17,812 nucleotides of DNA from Burkholderiales bacterium (GCA_947372535.1 CANBUA010000073.1:1-17812); one strand, 5' to 3'; counted from the first letter of the stretch, positions 8,090-15,312 are shown. Made by a program: numbers and translations. Notes: generated by a model from the sequence alone, not told the origin.

Positions 8090-9823
8090 TTATTCCTTGT
8101 TCACCCAACTCTTGACCAGGTTAGCCATCGCGACGGGGTTGTCCTTGGCCAGCTGGCGGGCCGCTGCGAGGCGGGGATCAGTGACCGGAGGGCCTGGCAG
8201 CTGTTGCAGCGGCCGCCCGTCAGGGCCGATGGCGCCGTCGATGGCGGGCAGCTCCTGCTCGTCATCGACCATGGCGTCCAGCCTGGCCTTCTTGATTTCT
8301 TCTTCGGTCGGAGGCAAAGGCTTGGCCGCTTCAATGGCCGGGCGGATGGCGCCGAACACCACGATCAGTGCCAACGCGGTCAACACCCCAGGCACGGCCA
8401 GCGTCTTCAACCATTCGATGGTCTCGGGCTGCTTCCAGAACGGTACATCCGGCGTCGTGTCTTTCACCACTTGGAAAGGCGCGTTGATGACCTTGACGGA
8501 GTCACCGCGTTTCTCGTCAAAGCCGATCGTTTCCTTGACCAGGGCCGTGAGCTTCTCGAGGTCCTCAGGTTTGAGCGGCTCGGTCGTTGTCTTGCCCTTG
8601 GCATCGGTCTTGGTGATGTGGTTGATGACCACGGCCGCCGTCAGGCGCTTGACCGTGCCCGTGGCATTGCGGGTCACGCGGACGGTTTTGTCCACCTCGT
8701 AGTTGGTCACGCTGTCGCGGCGGCCACCGGCCCCGACGGCGCCGCCGCTGCCACCTTGGTTGGGCTGCAAAGGGGCGGACGCGCCGTTGATCGGGGCCGT
8801 GGCCGGCGTAGGCGGCTGGTTGCTCATCGCACCAGGGATGCCGGTGGGCTGTCCACCAGCACCACCCGCACCACCGCCGGACTCGCTGCTCTGCTGACTG
8901 CGGATGGATGCGTTGGCGTTTTGATTGGGCTTGAACTCTTCGGCCGTCGATTCAGTCTGTGAAAAATCCAGGTCCGCCGTGACCTGCGCACGCAGGTTCT
9001 CGTGGCCCACCACCGGCTCCAGCAGGTCGCGCACCCGCTGGGTGTAGTTCGCCTCCATCTGACGCACGTATTGAAGCTGCTGCGCGTCCATGCCGTTTTG
9101 ATCACCGGCTTCAGTCGGCCCCGACAGCAAGGCGCCCGATTGATCGACCACGCTCACGGCCTTGGGTGACATCTCCGGCACGCTGGAAGAGACCAGGTGC
9201 ACGATGCCAGCGACCTGCCCCTTGTCCAGCGTGCGGCCGGGATACAGCGACAGCACCACCGAGGCAGAGGCTTTCTGCTGCTCGCGGAAAAAGCCGTTCT
9301 GGTTGGGCAGCGCCATGTGCACGCGTGCACTCTCGACGCCCGACAGGGTCTGGATGGAGCGCGTCAGTTCGCCCTCCAGCCCGCGCTGGAAATTGAGCCG
9401 CTCCTGGAACTGGGTGACGCCAAAGCGCTGGGTCTCCATCAACTCGTAACCCACCACCGAGCCCTTGGGCAGGCCGGCTGACGCCAATTTCAGGCGCACG
9501 TCATGCACCTTGTCGGCCGGCACGAGGATGGCGCCGCCGCCATCGGAGTACTTGTAGGGCACGTTCATCTGCTGCAAGGCCGCCAGGATGGCGCCGCCGT
9601 CCTTGTCCGTCAGGTTGGAGAACAGCACCTTGTAGTCCGGAGAATGGCTCCACATGGCCATGGCAACGATGATGGCCAACAGCGCGGCCAACCCGCCACC
9701 CAGGAAGAGCTTGCGCTGCGGCGGCAAAGCCATCACCCGGCCGGCGAACCCGGCTGGGGTGGTCTGCAAGGCATTGCCCGAGGGCACAGCCAGCGCTTGA
9801 TTGGGTGAAACAGTGACTTCCAT
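8090..9823 (-). CDS. fliF: FliF, flagellar MS-ring protein
   Basis: FliF is 577 aa with the full MS-ring layout. There is a cytoplasmic N-terminus and a first membrane helix at about 39-58. Periplasmic ring-building domains follow, including the conserved VVGYELMETQRFGVTQFQER segment (123-142) and the VESARVHMALP segment. A Gly/Pro/Gln-rich disordered insert lies at about 314-368, and a second membrane helix at about 474-494. The cytoplasmic tail ends in KDNPVAMANLVKSW (560-573), the peptide that binds FliG. FliF is the first structure built in the flagellum. The gene is first in the minus-strand operon and divergent from fliE. The ATG at 9823 has only a modest GAAGA ribosome site, and an inverted repeat lies 14 bases upstream. 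Confidence 0.98.
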   Translation of the reverse strand: MEVTVSPNQALAVPSGNALQTTPAGFAGRVMALPPQRKLFLGGGLAALLAIIVAMAMWSHSPDYKVLFSNLTDKDGGAILAALQQMNVPYKYSDGGGAILVPADKVHDVRLKLASAGLPKGSVVGYELMETQRFGVTQFQERLNFQRGLEGELTRSIQTLSGVESARVHMALPNQNGFFREQQKASASVVLSLYPGRTLDKGQVAGIVHLVSSSVPEMSPKAVSVVDQSGALLSGPTEAGDQNGMDAQQLQYVRQMEANYTQRVRDLLEPVVGHENLRAQVTADLDFSQTESTAEEFKPNQNANASIRSQQSSESGGGAGGAGGQPTGIPGAMSNQPPTPATAPINGASAPLQPNQGGSGGAVGAGGRRDSVTNYEVDKTVRVTRNATGTVKRLTAAVVINHITKTDAKGKTTTEPLKPEDLEKLTALVKETIGFDEKRGDSVKVINAPFQVVKDTTPDVPFWKQPETIEWLKTLAVPGVLTALALIVVFGAIRPAIEAAKPLPPTEEEIKKARLDAMVDDEQELPAIDGAIGPDGRPLQQLPGPPVTDPRLAAARQLAKDNPVAMANLVKSWVNKE

Positions 9824-9836
9824 GAGTGATCTTCAG

Positions 9837-9852
9837 TCGGTGCACGCACCGA
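9837..9852. repeat. perfect inverted repeat upstream of fliF
   Basis: Arms TCGGTGC (9837-9843) and GCACCGA (9846-9852) are exact reverse complements separated by 2 bases. The near edge is 14 bases before the fliF start codon. As DNA it has the look of a dimeric repressor or activator site. As RNA it can fold into a 6-bp stem with a 4-base loop that would abut the fliF ribosome site and could limit translation. Confidence 0.5.
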
Positions 9853-9863
9853 TATCGATACGA

Positions 9864-9887
9864 TGCGTCAAACCCAGTTGGGACGCA
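9864..9887. repeat. second inverted repeat in the fliF/fliE spacer
   Basis: Arms TGCGTC (9864-9869) and GACGCA (9882-9887) are exact reverse complements. They enclose a second small symmetric element, CCCAGTTGGG, which partly overlaps the right arm. It lies 41-64 bases upstream of the fliF start codon, beside the repeat at 9837. Confidence 0.4.
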
Positions 9888-9905
9888 CTCATTATTCAAA
9901 GTCGA

Positions 9906-9923
9906 CCGGGCAAAAGTGCCGGG
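9906..9923. repeat. hairpin-like repeat with AAAG loop
   Basis: The sequence CCGGGCA-AAAG-TGCCGGG pairs at 6 of 7 positions. There is no T-tract after either side, so it is not a standard terminator. It lies roughly 110 bases upstream of fliE. Confidence 0.3.
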
Positions 9924-10033
9924 AACAGCATGCCAAATGGAGAGCACTTCTCGCCATCAGGCCTGGGTCGCCTTCCCTACGATGCAAAGCGTGGACAACG
10001 GCATCCCGCCGCGTCGAACTGGTTATCGTCATC

Positions 10034-10381
10034 ATGGACGTCAAACTGAAGCCTTTTGATTTCGCCCAGGCCGCCACCCGCGCCGGCATGGCTGACATCG
10101 CTGAAAAGGTGGCGGCCAAAAGCGCCCTGGCCAGCACTGGCGGGACGCAGCGTGTCGAACCCAGTTTCCACACCGCCTTCTCCGATGCGCTCAAGGGTGT
10201 CAGCCAGGCGCAGAACACGGTCACTTCCATGCAGCGTGAGGTGCAATTCGACAACCCCACGGTCAGCCTGGAAGAAACCATGATCGCCATGCAAAAAGCG
10301 CAACTGGGCTTCCAGTCGGCCGTCCAGTTTCGCAACAAGCTGGTCCAGGCGTATACCGATATCATGAACATGCAGATCTGA
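10034..10381 (+). CDS. fliE: FliE, flagellar hook-basal body complex protein
   Basis: FliE is 115 aa and full length. The C-terminal half is the conserved FliE core: FSDALKGVSQAQNTVTSM (49-66), then NPTVSLEETMIAMQKAQLGF (74-93) and VQFRNKLVQAYTDIMNMQI at the end. FliE is an export substrate that joins the MS-ring and export gate to the FlgB rod. It stands alone on the plus strand, divergent from fliF, as in enterobacteria. The ATG at 10034 begins MDVKLKPFDF; its ribosome site is weak. A GC palindrome CCGCCCGGGCGG at 10401-10412, just after the stop, could fold in the transcript but lacks a T-run. Confidence 0.97.
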   Translation: MDVKLKPFDFAQAATRAGMADIAEKVAAKSALASTGGTQRVEPSFHTAFSDALKGVSQAQNTVTSMQREVQFDNPTVSLEETMIAMQKAQLGFQSAVQFRNKLVQAYTDIMNMQI

Positions 10382-10450
10382 GGCGGCGGCGTCGCTTGGC
10401 CCGCCCGGGCGGCCAGCCCCTTGGTGCTGGACCCTTACGCGGAGCGCCCT

Positions 10451-11731
10451 GTGTCAGACACCCCCATCAAGCCCTTGGCCGACGATGCCCACCTGCCCCT
10501 GTGGCAGGTTTTGGTGCTGGGCGCCATGATCGTCACCCTGTCCATGGGCATCCGACACGGCTTTGGCCTGTGGTTGCAGCCGATCACCATGGACCGGGGC
10601 TGGAGCCGTGAGACTTTTTCGATGGCGCTGGCCATCCAGAACCTGGTCTGGGGCCTGAGTGGTCCGGTCGTGGGCTGGTGGGCCGACAAGCGCGGTGCGT
10701 TTCGCATCCTGCTGTGGGGCGCCGCGCTCTACGCCCTGGGCTTGGCCGGCATGGCCAGCAGCCATAGCACCCTGGCCTTTTGCCTGAGCACGGGCGCGCT
10801 GATCGGCTTGGCGCAGGCCTGCACCACGTACTCGGTGGTCTACGGCGTCATTGGGCGGCATGCACGTGCCGACCAGCGCTCCTCGGCCATGGGCATCACG
10901 GCGGCGGCCGGATCGTTCGGGCAGTTCCTGATGGTGCCGGTCTCCAGCACCCTGATTTCACACCTCGGCTGGCAGACCGCCCTGATTTGCCTCGCCGTCA
11001 CCGCCCTGGCCATCGCGCCCCTGGCCTGGGGCCTGCGCCGTGACCGGCCCATCCCCGCTACCAGCGCTGGATCGGCCTTTGGCGCCAACGCTGCCACAGC
11101 GCCAGTGGAACCCGCCACCGCCGGGGCCGCCCTGCGCGAAGCCCTGAGCCACCCCAGCTACCTCTTCCTGACCGCGGGCTACTTCGTGTGCGGCTTCCAG
11201 TTGGCCTTCATCGGCGTGCACCTACCCAGTTACCTGCGTGATCACCAGTTGCCCGCGCAGGTGGCGACCACGGCCCTGGCCCTCATCGGCCTGTTCAATG
11301 TGTTTGGCACCTACAGCATCGGCCGATTGGGCCAACGCTTTTCCAAGCCCTACCTGCTCTCGGGCATCTACACACTGCGGGCCCTGGCCATGCTGGCCTT
11401 CATCAGCCTGCCGCCCACCGCCCTGAGCGTGGGCATCTTCGCGGCCGTCATGGGTTTTCTGTGGTTGTCCACCGTGCCGCCGACCAACGCCATCGTGGCG
11501 CAGATGCTGGGCGTGCGCCACCTGTCCATGCTGGGCGCGCTGGTGTTCCTGTCTCACCAGGTGGGATCTTTCCTGGGCGTCTGGCTGGCCGGACGCCTTT
11601 ATGACGTCACCGGCAGCTACCGGGTGGTCTGGTGGCTCGCCATCGGCCTGGGCTTGGCTGCAGCGGTGTTGACCCTGCCGGTGCGGGAGCATGAAGTGCC
11701 CAGGGGCCGCCTGGCGGGCGTCGTCGGGTGA
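10451..11731 (+). CDS. MFS transporter, 12 membrane helices, substrate unknown
   Basis: This gene encodes 426 aa from a GTG at 10451, which has GGAG 6 bases upstream. An in-frame TTG 10 codons earlier has no ribosome site. The protein has about 12 hydrophobic helices in two halves, with a cytoplasmic central loop at about 195-235 (RRDRPIPATSAG onward). The major-facilitator motif between helices 2 and 3 is present as GWWADKRGAFR (75-85). The first-helix region (GIRHGFGLWLQPITMDRGW) resembles the MFS subgroup that includes monocarboxylate and oxalate/formate carriers, but the substrate cannot be read from sequence. It follows fliE by 69 bp on the same strand yet has no flagellar role that I can support. 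It is followed closely by a small membrane peptide and an SDR enzyme. Confidence 0.92.
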   Translation: MSDTPIKPLADDAHLPLWQVLVLGAMIVTLSMGIRHGFGLWLQPITMDRGWSRETFSMALAIQNLVWGLSGPVVGWWADKRGAFRILLWGAALYALGLAGMASSHSTLAFCLSTGALIGLAQACTTYSVVYGVIGRHARADQRSSAMGITAAAGSFGQFLMVPVSSTLISHLGWQTALICLAVTALAIAPLAWGLRRDRPIPATSAGSAFGANAATAPVEPATAGAALREALSHPSYLFLTAGYFVCGFQLAFIGVHLPSYLRDHQLPAQVATTALALIGLFNVFGTYSIGRLGQRFSKPYLLSGIYTLRALAMLAFISLPPTALSVGIFAAVMGFLWLSTVPPTNAIVAQMLGVRHLSMLGALVFLSHQVGSFLGVWLAGRLYDVTGSYRVVWWLAIGLGLAAAVLTLPVREHEVPRGRLAGVVG

Positions 11732-11738
11732 TGACGCG

Positions 11739-11870
11739 ATGAAGCGCGCCAGACAAGTGCTGATCGCACTGGGCTGCCTGCTCGCGTTGGCCGCCACCTT
11801 CGCGTGGTACTTTCACGGCCTCGTCGTTTTCGACCTGACCAATTGGTGGGCCAGCTGCTTTGGCCCCTGA
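11739..11870 (+). CDS. possible 43-aa single-pass membrane peptide
   Basis: This short frame, ATG to TGA, begins MKRARQVLIALGCLLALAAT. It has a basic n-region followed by a hydrophobic helix at about 7-26, then an aromatic tail with YFHGLVVFDLTNWW and a final CFGP. It fills the gap between the MFS stop (7 bp upstream) and the SDR start (20 bp downstream). The combination of a positive start, a single membrane span and close packing suggests a real small inner-membrane protein. The ribosome site is weak (a G/T-rich GGGTGATG stretch), and I do not recognise the family. It could be chance, or it could be a translated leader for the SDR gene. Confidence 0.45.
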   Translation: MKRARQVLIALGCLLALAATFAWYFHGLVVFDLTNWWASCFGP

Positions 11871-11890
11871 ACCAGGACTCCGAGCCCCCC

Positions 11891-12703
11891 ATGAGCCTGC
11901 AAGTCATCATCATCACCGGCGCCTCTGACGGCATCGGTGCCGAACTCGCCCGCCAGTTGGCGCGCGCGCACCAAGGCCGCATCGCCCTGGTCCTGGCGGC
12001 CCGAGGGGCCGACAAACTCGCCGACGTGGCCAAATCTTGCGAAGCCCATGGTGCCCAGGTACTGGTGCGCTCCACCGATGTGGGGATTGAGGCGCAATGC
12101 CACGGCCTGATCGCCGACACCGTGGCGCGCTTTGGCCGCATCGACACCCTGGTCAACAACGCCGGCATGTCGGCCCACGCCCTGCTGGATGAGGTCCAGG
12201 ACATGGGCTGGTATGAGCAACTGATGCGCATCAACCTGTGGGGCAGCGCCTGGTGCACCCACGCCGCCCTGCCTCACCTCAAGGCCAGCCGCGGCCTGAT
12301 CGTGGCCGTGTCCAGCCTGGCCGGGCTGGTCGGCGTACCTGGCCGCACGGCCTACAGCAGCACCAAATTCGCCATGACTGGGTTTTTCGAAGCTTTACGT
12401 GTGGAAATGACACCTCACGGCGTGGGCGTGACCATCGCCTACCCTGGCGTGGTGGCCACCGAGATCCGCTACCGTGGCTTCGACGCCAAGGGCCAAGCCG
12501 CCGGCAAAAGCGGCCTGGACGAGCGCGGCGCCATGAGCGTGGCAACCTGCGCCGGCCTGATTGCGCGCGGCATGGCACGGCGTGAGCGCGACATCGTCAT
12601 GACCGCCAAGGGCAAGGCGAGCCGCTGGATGAAGCTGCTGGCCCCCGCCCTGGTGGACCGCCTGGCCCTGGCCGCCCTCAAAAAGGAAGGCCGCCCTCAC
12701 TAG
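11891..12703 (+). CDS. SDR family NAD(P)-dependent oxidoreductase
   Basis: This gene encodes 270 aa, a classical short-chain dehydrogenase/reductase. The cofactor-binding TGASDGIG lies at 9-16, NNAG at 89-92, the catalytic Ser at 142 (VSSLAG), and the Tyr/Lys pair in YSSTK at 155 and 159. PGVVATEI at 185-192 is the usual loop after the active site. All catalytic residues are present, so it should be active on a hydroxyl or carbonyl substrate that cannot be deduced. The C-terminal end has a basic, helical segment (KASRWMKLLAPALVDRLALAAL) that could touch the membrane. The ATG at 11891 is chosen because it begins the Rossmann fold directly; its ribosome site is poor. The close upstream MFS gene suggests co-transcription. 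Confidence 0.95.
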   Translation: MSLQVIIITGASDGIGAELARQLARAHQGRIALVLAARGADKLADVAKSCEAHGAQVLVRSTDVGIEAQCHGLIADTVARFGRIDTLVNNAGMSAHALLDEVQDMGWYEQLMRINLWGSAWCTHAALPHLKASRGLIVAVSSLAGLVGVPGRTAYSSTKFAMTGFFEALRVEMTPHGVGVTIAYPGVVATEIRYRGFDAKGQAAGKSGLDERGAMSVATCAGLIARGMARRERDIVMTAKGKASRWMKLLAPALVDRLALAALKKEGRPH

Positions 12704-12749
12704 CCGGGGGTGGACGCGCCATTAGAATCAGCGGATCTAAGGAAAGAAC

Positions 12750-13631
12750 ATGAAACCGATTCTTGGCAGTATCGTCGCGCTCATCACCCCCATGCACGAT
12801 GACGGCAGCGTGGATTACGACACCCTGCGCCGGCTGATCGACTGGCACATCGCCGAAGGCACCGACTGCATCGGCGTGGTCGGCACCACGGGCGAGTCGC
12901 CCACGGTGTCCGTGGAGGAGCACTGCGAAATCATCCGCATCGCGGTCGAGCAATGCGCCGGGCGCGTGCCCGTGATGGCTGGCGCTGGCGCCAACTCCAC
13001 CGCCGAAGCCATCGAGCTCAGCCGCTTTGCCAAGAAGGTCGGCGCCGACTGCACCCTGCAAGTCGTCCCCTACTACAACAAGCCCACGCAAGAAGGCATC
13101 TACCTGCACTTCAAGGCCATCACCGAGGCTGTGGACATCCCGACGATGCTCTACAACGTGCCCGGCCGCACCGTGGCGGACATGGCGCCAGAGACCATCT
13201 TGCGCGCAGCCACCCTGCCCGGCGTGATCGGCGTCAAGGAAGCCACTGGCAACCTGGAGCGTGCTGCCTGGCTGATCAAACAGGCGCCCAAAGGCTTTGG
13301 CATCTACTCTGGCGATGACCCCACCGCCGTGGCCCTGATGCTGTTGGGCGGCCATGGCAACGTCAGCGTGACGGCCAATGTGGCGCCCAAAGGCATGCAC
13401 GAGCTCTGCAAGGCCGCCATGGCGGGCGACACCAAACGCGCGGTCGAGCTGCACATGCAGCTGCTGCCTTTGCACAAGCACCTGTTCACCGAACCCAACC
13501 CCATCCCCGTCAAGTGGGCCCTGGCCCGCATGGGCAGGGCTGGTGGCGCCATGCGCCTGCCCTTGACGCCGCTGTCGGCGGCCGCTCAGCCCATCGTCGA
13601 AGCCGCCCTGCGCGACAGCGGCGTGCTGTGA
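12750..13631 (+). CDS. dapA: DapA, 4-hydroxy-tetrahydrodipicolinate synthase
   Basis: DapA is 293 aa and full length. It condenses pyruvate with aspartate-semialdehyde, the first committed step toward diaminopimelate and lysine. The Schiff-base lysine is K163 in GVKEATGN. The catalytic triad residues are T47 (GTTGESPT), Y109 (VPYYNKP) and Y135 (YNVPGRT), with R140 beside it. All are offset by two from the Escherichia coli numbering. The ATG at 12750 has a good AAGGA site 6-7 bases upstream. A TAGAAT at 12723-12728 could be a -10 box, but no -35 partner is evident. The stop codon overlaps an ATG (TGATG) that leads into the bamC frame, and dapA-bamC is also a neighbouring pair in Escherichia coli. 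Confidence 0.98.
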   Translation: MKPILGSIVALITPMHDDGSVDYDTLRRLIDWHIAEGTDCIGVVGTTGESPTVSVEEHCEIIRIAVEQCAGRVPVMAGAGANSTAEAIELSRFAKKVGADCTLQVVPYYNKPTQEGIYLHFKAITEAVDIPTMLYNVPGRTVADMAPETILRAATLPGVIGVKEATGNLERAAWLIKQAPKGFGIYSGDDPTAVALMLLGGHGNVSVTANVAPKGMHELCKAAMAGDTKRAVELHMQLLPLHKHLFTEPNPIPVKWALARMGRAGGAMRLPLTPLSAAAQPIVEAALRDSGVL

Positions 13632-13690
13632 TGGCGATGCCGCATCCTGACGATCAGCGTTTCACCCTTTCTCACGGACCCTCGACCCCG

Positions 13691-14839
13691 ATGACCATGC
13701 CCACTTCTCACGTCTTTGGCCGGCTGGCAATCCTGTCCTCCGCCTGCGCTCTGGTGGCCATGACGGCCGGTTGCTCGTCTGTCAGCAACCTCGTCAACGG
13801 CGACAAGCTCGACTACCGCAGCAGCGGCAGCAAATCGGTCACGCTCGAAGTCCCACCCGACCTGACGCAACTGAGTGGCCAGGGCCGGTATGCCTTGTCC
13901 ACACCAGGCACGGTCACCGCAACGAACTTCAACCAGACCCAACCTGTCAATGCAACGCAGTCCACGGCAGTCGCGGCCAAATCCGTCGGCGGCGTGACGC
14001 TGGAGCGGGAAGGCCAGGTGCGCTGGTTGTCGGTAGACCAGCCGCCCGAGCAGATCTGGCAAAGCGTGCGCGACTTCTGGCTCGACAACGGCTTCGAGTT
14101 GACCGTGGACCAGGCCAAGAGCGGCGAGATGGAAACGGCGTGGAATGAAAACCGCGCCAATCTCAACCAGGATGGCCTGCGCCAATTGATGGGCAAGGTT
14201 CTGGACAACCTGTACGACACGGGCGAGCGGGACCAGTTCCGCACCCGCGTGGAACGCACGGCGCGTGGCAGTGAGATCTACATCAGCCACCGCGGCCTGC
14301 AAGAGGTCTACACGGACAGCAAAAAAGAGCAGACCACCTGGAAGGCGCGCCCCAATGACCCTGAGTTGGAAGCCAAGATGCTGTCCCGCCTGATGGTCAA
14401 GCTGGGCGCCACCAAAGAAGCAGCGCAAGCCGTGACCGCCAGCGGCGGCAAGACGGCAGCGACGACCGCACCTCGGGCCCGCTTGCAATCCGATGGTCTG
14501 AGCGTGGCCATCACCGGTGATTTCGAGCAAGCCTGGCGCCGCGTGGGCCTGGCGCTGGACCGCGGTGGCTTCACCGTGGAAGACCGGGACCGCAGCAAGG
14601 GCGTCTATGAAGTGCGCCTGGCCTCGCAGCAGGACGCCAACAAGCCTGGCTTGATGGACAAGGTCTTTGGTTGGTTTGGCAGCAGCAAGACCAGCAGCGA
14701 CACGCTCACCCGCTATCGCCTGCAACTGGCCCCGCAAGGTGCGGACACCACCGTGTCCGTTCAGACCAGCGATGGCAAGCCTGCGGACAGCAGCAGTGGC
14801 CGCGAAGTGGCCAAGATGCTTTCCGGCAATCTGGAATGA
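13691..14839 (+). CDS. bamC: BamC, outer-membrane protein assembly lipoprotein
   Basis: BamC is 382 aa from the ATG at 13691. An in-frame ATG at 13631 touching the dapA stop would add 20 residues ahead of the signal peptide and is less likely. Residues 1-27 form a lipoprotein signal, with Cys28 after ALVAMTAG; Thr at the -3 position is unusual for a lipobox. Residues 38-62 (DYRSSGSKSVTLEVPPDL) match the extended BamC segment that packs on BamD. Two helix-grip domains follow at about 108-240 and 265-380, joined by an Ala/Thr-rich linker. BamC is an accessory lipoprotein of the BAM complex, which inserts beta-barrel proteins. A strong terminator follows 77 bp after the stop. Confidence 0.92.
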   Translation: MTMPTSHVFGRLAILSSACALVAMTAGCSSVSNLVNGDKLDYRSSGSKSVTLEVPPDLTQLSGQGRYALSTPGTVTATNFNQTQPVNATQSTAVAAKSVGGVTLEREGQVRWLSVDQPPEQIWQSVRDFWLDNGFELTVDQAKSGEMETAWNENRANLNQDGLRQLMGKVLDNLYDTGERDQFRTRVERTARGSEIYISHRGLQEVYTDSKKEQTTWKARPNDPELEAKMLSRLMVKLGATKEAAQAVTASGGKTAATTAPRARLQSDGLSVAITGDFEQAWRRVGLALDRGGFTVEDRDRSKGVYEVRLASQQDANKPGLMDKVFGWFGSSKTSSDTLTRYRLQLAPQGADTTVSVQTSDGKPADSSSGREVAKMLSGNLE

Positions 14840-14915
14840 TGATGTCGGCCAGATGAGATGACGTGCTCGCGGGCGATCCATTGTCGATGGCCGCCCACCA
14901 TCTCAGCCGTAGAAA

Positions 14916-14947
14916 CAGCAAAGCCCGGCATGCCGGGCTTTTTGCTG
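14916..14947. terminator. bidirectional intrinsic terminator after bamC
   Basis: A perfect 20-bp palindrome (14921-14940, core GCCCGGCATGCCGGGC) is flanked by A-rich sequence on the left and by a T-run (14939-14943) on the right. The pairing can be extended outward by CAGCA...TGCTG with slight misalignment. It would end the dapA-bamC transcript. Read from the minus strand, it would back up the terminator of the small lipoprotein gene. Confidence 0.85.
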
Positions 14948-14958
14948 GGTGATAGAGG

Positions 14959-14979
14959 TTGATCCGATCGATGGGTCAA
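14959..14979. repeat. small hairpin between two terminators
   Basis: Arms TTGATCC (14959-14965) and GGGTCAA (14973-14979) pair with one T-G wobble around a 7-base GATCGAT loop. It lies between the terminators at 14916 and 15000, in the 215-bp spacer 14840-15054. I see no gene in that spacer. Confidence 0.3.
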
Positions 14980-14999
14980 TCGATATTCAGCAAACCCAT

Positions 15000-15033
15000 G
15001 AAAAAAGCCGCCCGGGCGAACCCGGACGGCTTT
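15000..15033 (-). terminator. intrinsic terminator with TTCG tetraloop
   Basis: Read on the minus strand, arms AAAGCCGTCCGGG and CCCGGGCGGCTTT (15021-15033 and 15004-15016) pair over 13 bp with one G-U wobble. They enclose a TTCG loop, the very stable UUCG tetraloop type, and are followed by a run of T (15006-15001). It begins 22 bases after the stop of the small lipoprotein gene. On the plus strand it is followed by TTTCTTTT, so it may also work in that direction. Confidence 0.88.
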
Positions 15034-15054
15034 CTTTTAATCTCTGGGAAGAGA

Positions 15055-15312
15055 TTACTTAGGCATCGAAGCGGCTTCCGAAGCAGCAGCAACAGCAGCC
15101 GAAGCGGCGTCAACAGCGGCCGAAGCAGCTTCAGTAGCGGCAGAAGCAGCACCGGAAGCGGCTTCCATAGCGGCCGAAGCCGATTCGGTAGCAGCCGAAG
15201 CGGCTTCAGAAGCGGCGGAAGCAGCGCCGGCGGCGGCGTCTTCAGCCTTCTTGCCGCAAGCGGCCAGGGCCATGGCGGCGATCAACGATGCCAGCAGGAG
15301 CGACTTTTTCAT
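15055..15312 (-). CDS. small alanine-heptad lipoprotein, function unknown
   Basis: The product is 85 aa. Residues 1-18 are a lipoprotein signal with lipobox LAAC, so Cys19 should be lipidated. After GKKAED the protein is almost wholly Ala/Ser. From residue 33 it reads as 7-residue units AAxEAAS (x is Ser, Thr, Met or Val; the fourth position is Glu, Asp or Ala): three units, a 4-residue GAAS stutter, three more units and a short end. It closes with MPK. This predicts one long amphipathic helix, probably an alanine-type coiled coil, as in small outer-membrane lipoproteins of the Lpp/OprI kind, though homology is not shown. The ATG at 15312 has GAGGA 7 bases upstream. A TATAAT box upstream and its own strong terminator point to a separate, well-expressed unit. 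Confidence 0.85.
   Translation of the reverse strand: MKKSLLLASLIAAMALAACGKKAEDAAAGAASAASEAASAATESASAAMEAASGAASAATEAASAAVDAASAAVAAASEAASMPK
15067..15216 (-). repeat. degenerate 21-bp coding tandem repeat (Ala heptads)
   Basis: This segment encodes residues 33-82 of the small lipoprotein. It comprises six 21-bp units, one 12-bp stutter after the third unit, and a partial last unit. The nucleotide sequence varies between units at third positions while the protein pattern is kept. This suggests an old expansion under selection rather than a recent microsatellite. Confidence 0.75.

Larger units (their letters stand above)
9824..10033. promoter_or_regulatory. fliF/fliE divergent control region
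   Basis: This 210-bp spacer must hold the promoters of both the fliF operon (minus) and fliE (plus). It contains three inverted repeats, listed separately at 9837, 9864 and 9906, and a CGATATCG palindrome at 9850-9857. On the minus strand an AATAAT sequence at 9896-9891 resembles a -10 box but has no acceptable -35 partner. A plus-strand CAAA...GCCGGGAA arrangement near 9898-9924 resembles a sigma-28 promoter but the spacing is 17 instead of 15. No GG-N10-GC sigma-54 core was found around it. I therefore call the region regulatory from context and cannot name the sigma factor. Confidence 0.5.

Noticed and set aside
9898..9924. Possible sigma-28 promoter for fliE (CAAA ... GCCGGGAA)
   Set aside because: The spacer is 17 instead of about 15, and the -10 part deviates from GCCGATAA, so it is not called as a promoter.
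9900..9925. Possible sigma-54 promoter on the minus strand (GGCAC ... TTGCC)
   Set aside because: The GG to GC distance is 7 bases, whereas sigma-54 requires 10.
10401..10412. CCGCCCGGGCGG palindrome after fliE as a terminator
   Set aside because: It has no T-run and only a central self-complementary core, so termination is not supported.
12700..12728. dapA promoter based on TAGAAT at 12723
   Set aside because: The matching -35 position reads CTAGCC, far from consensus. The gene may be co-transcribed with the upstream SDR gene.
13631..13690. Upstream bamC start overlapping the dapA stop
   Set aside because: It would place 20 polar residues before the lipoprotein signal. The ATG at 13691 gives a normal 27-residue signal. 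It is kept as an alternative only.
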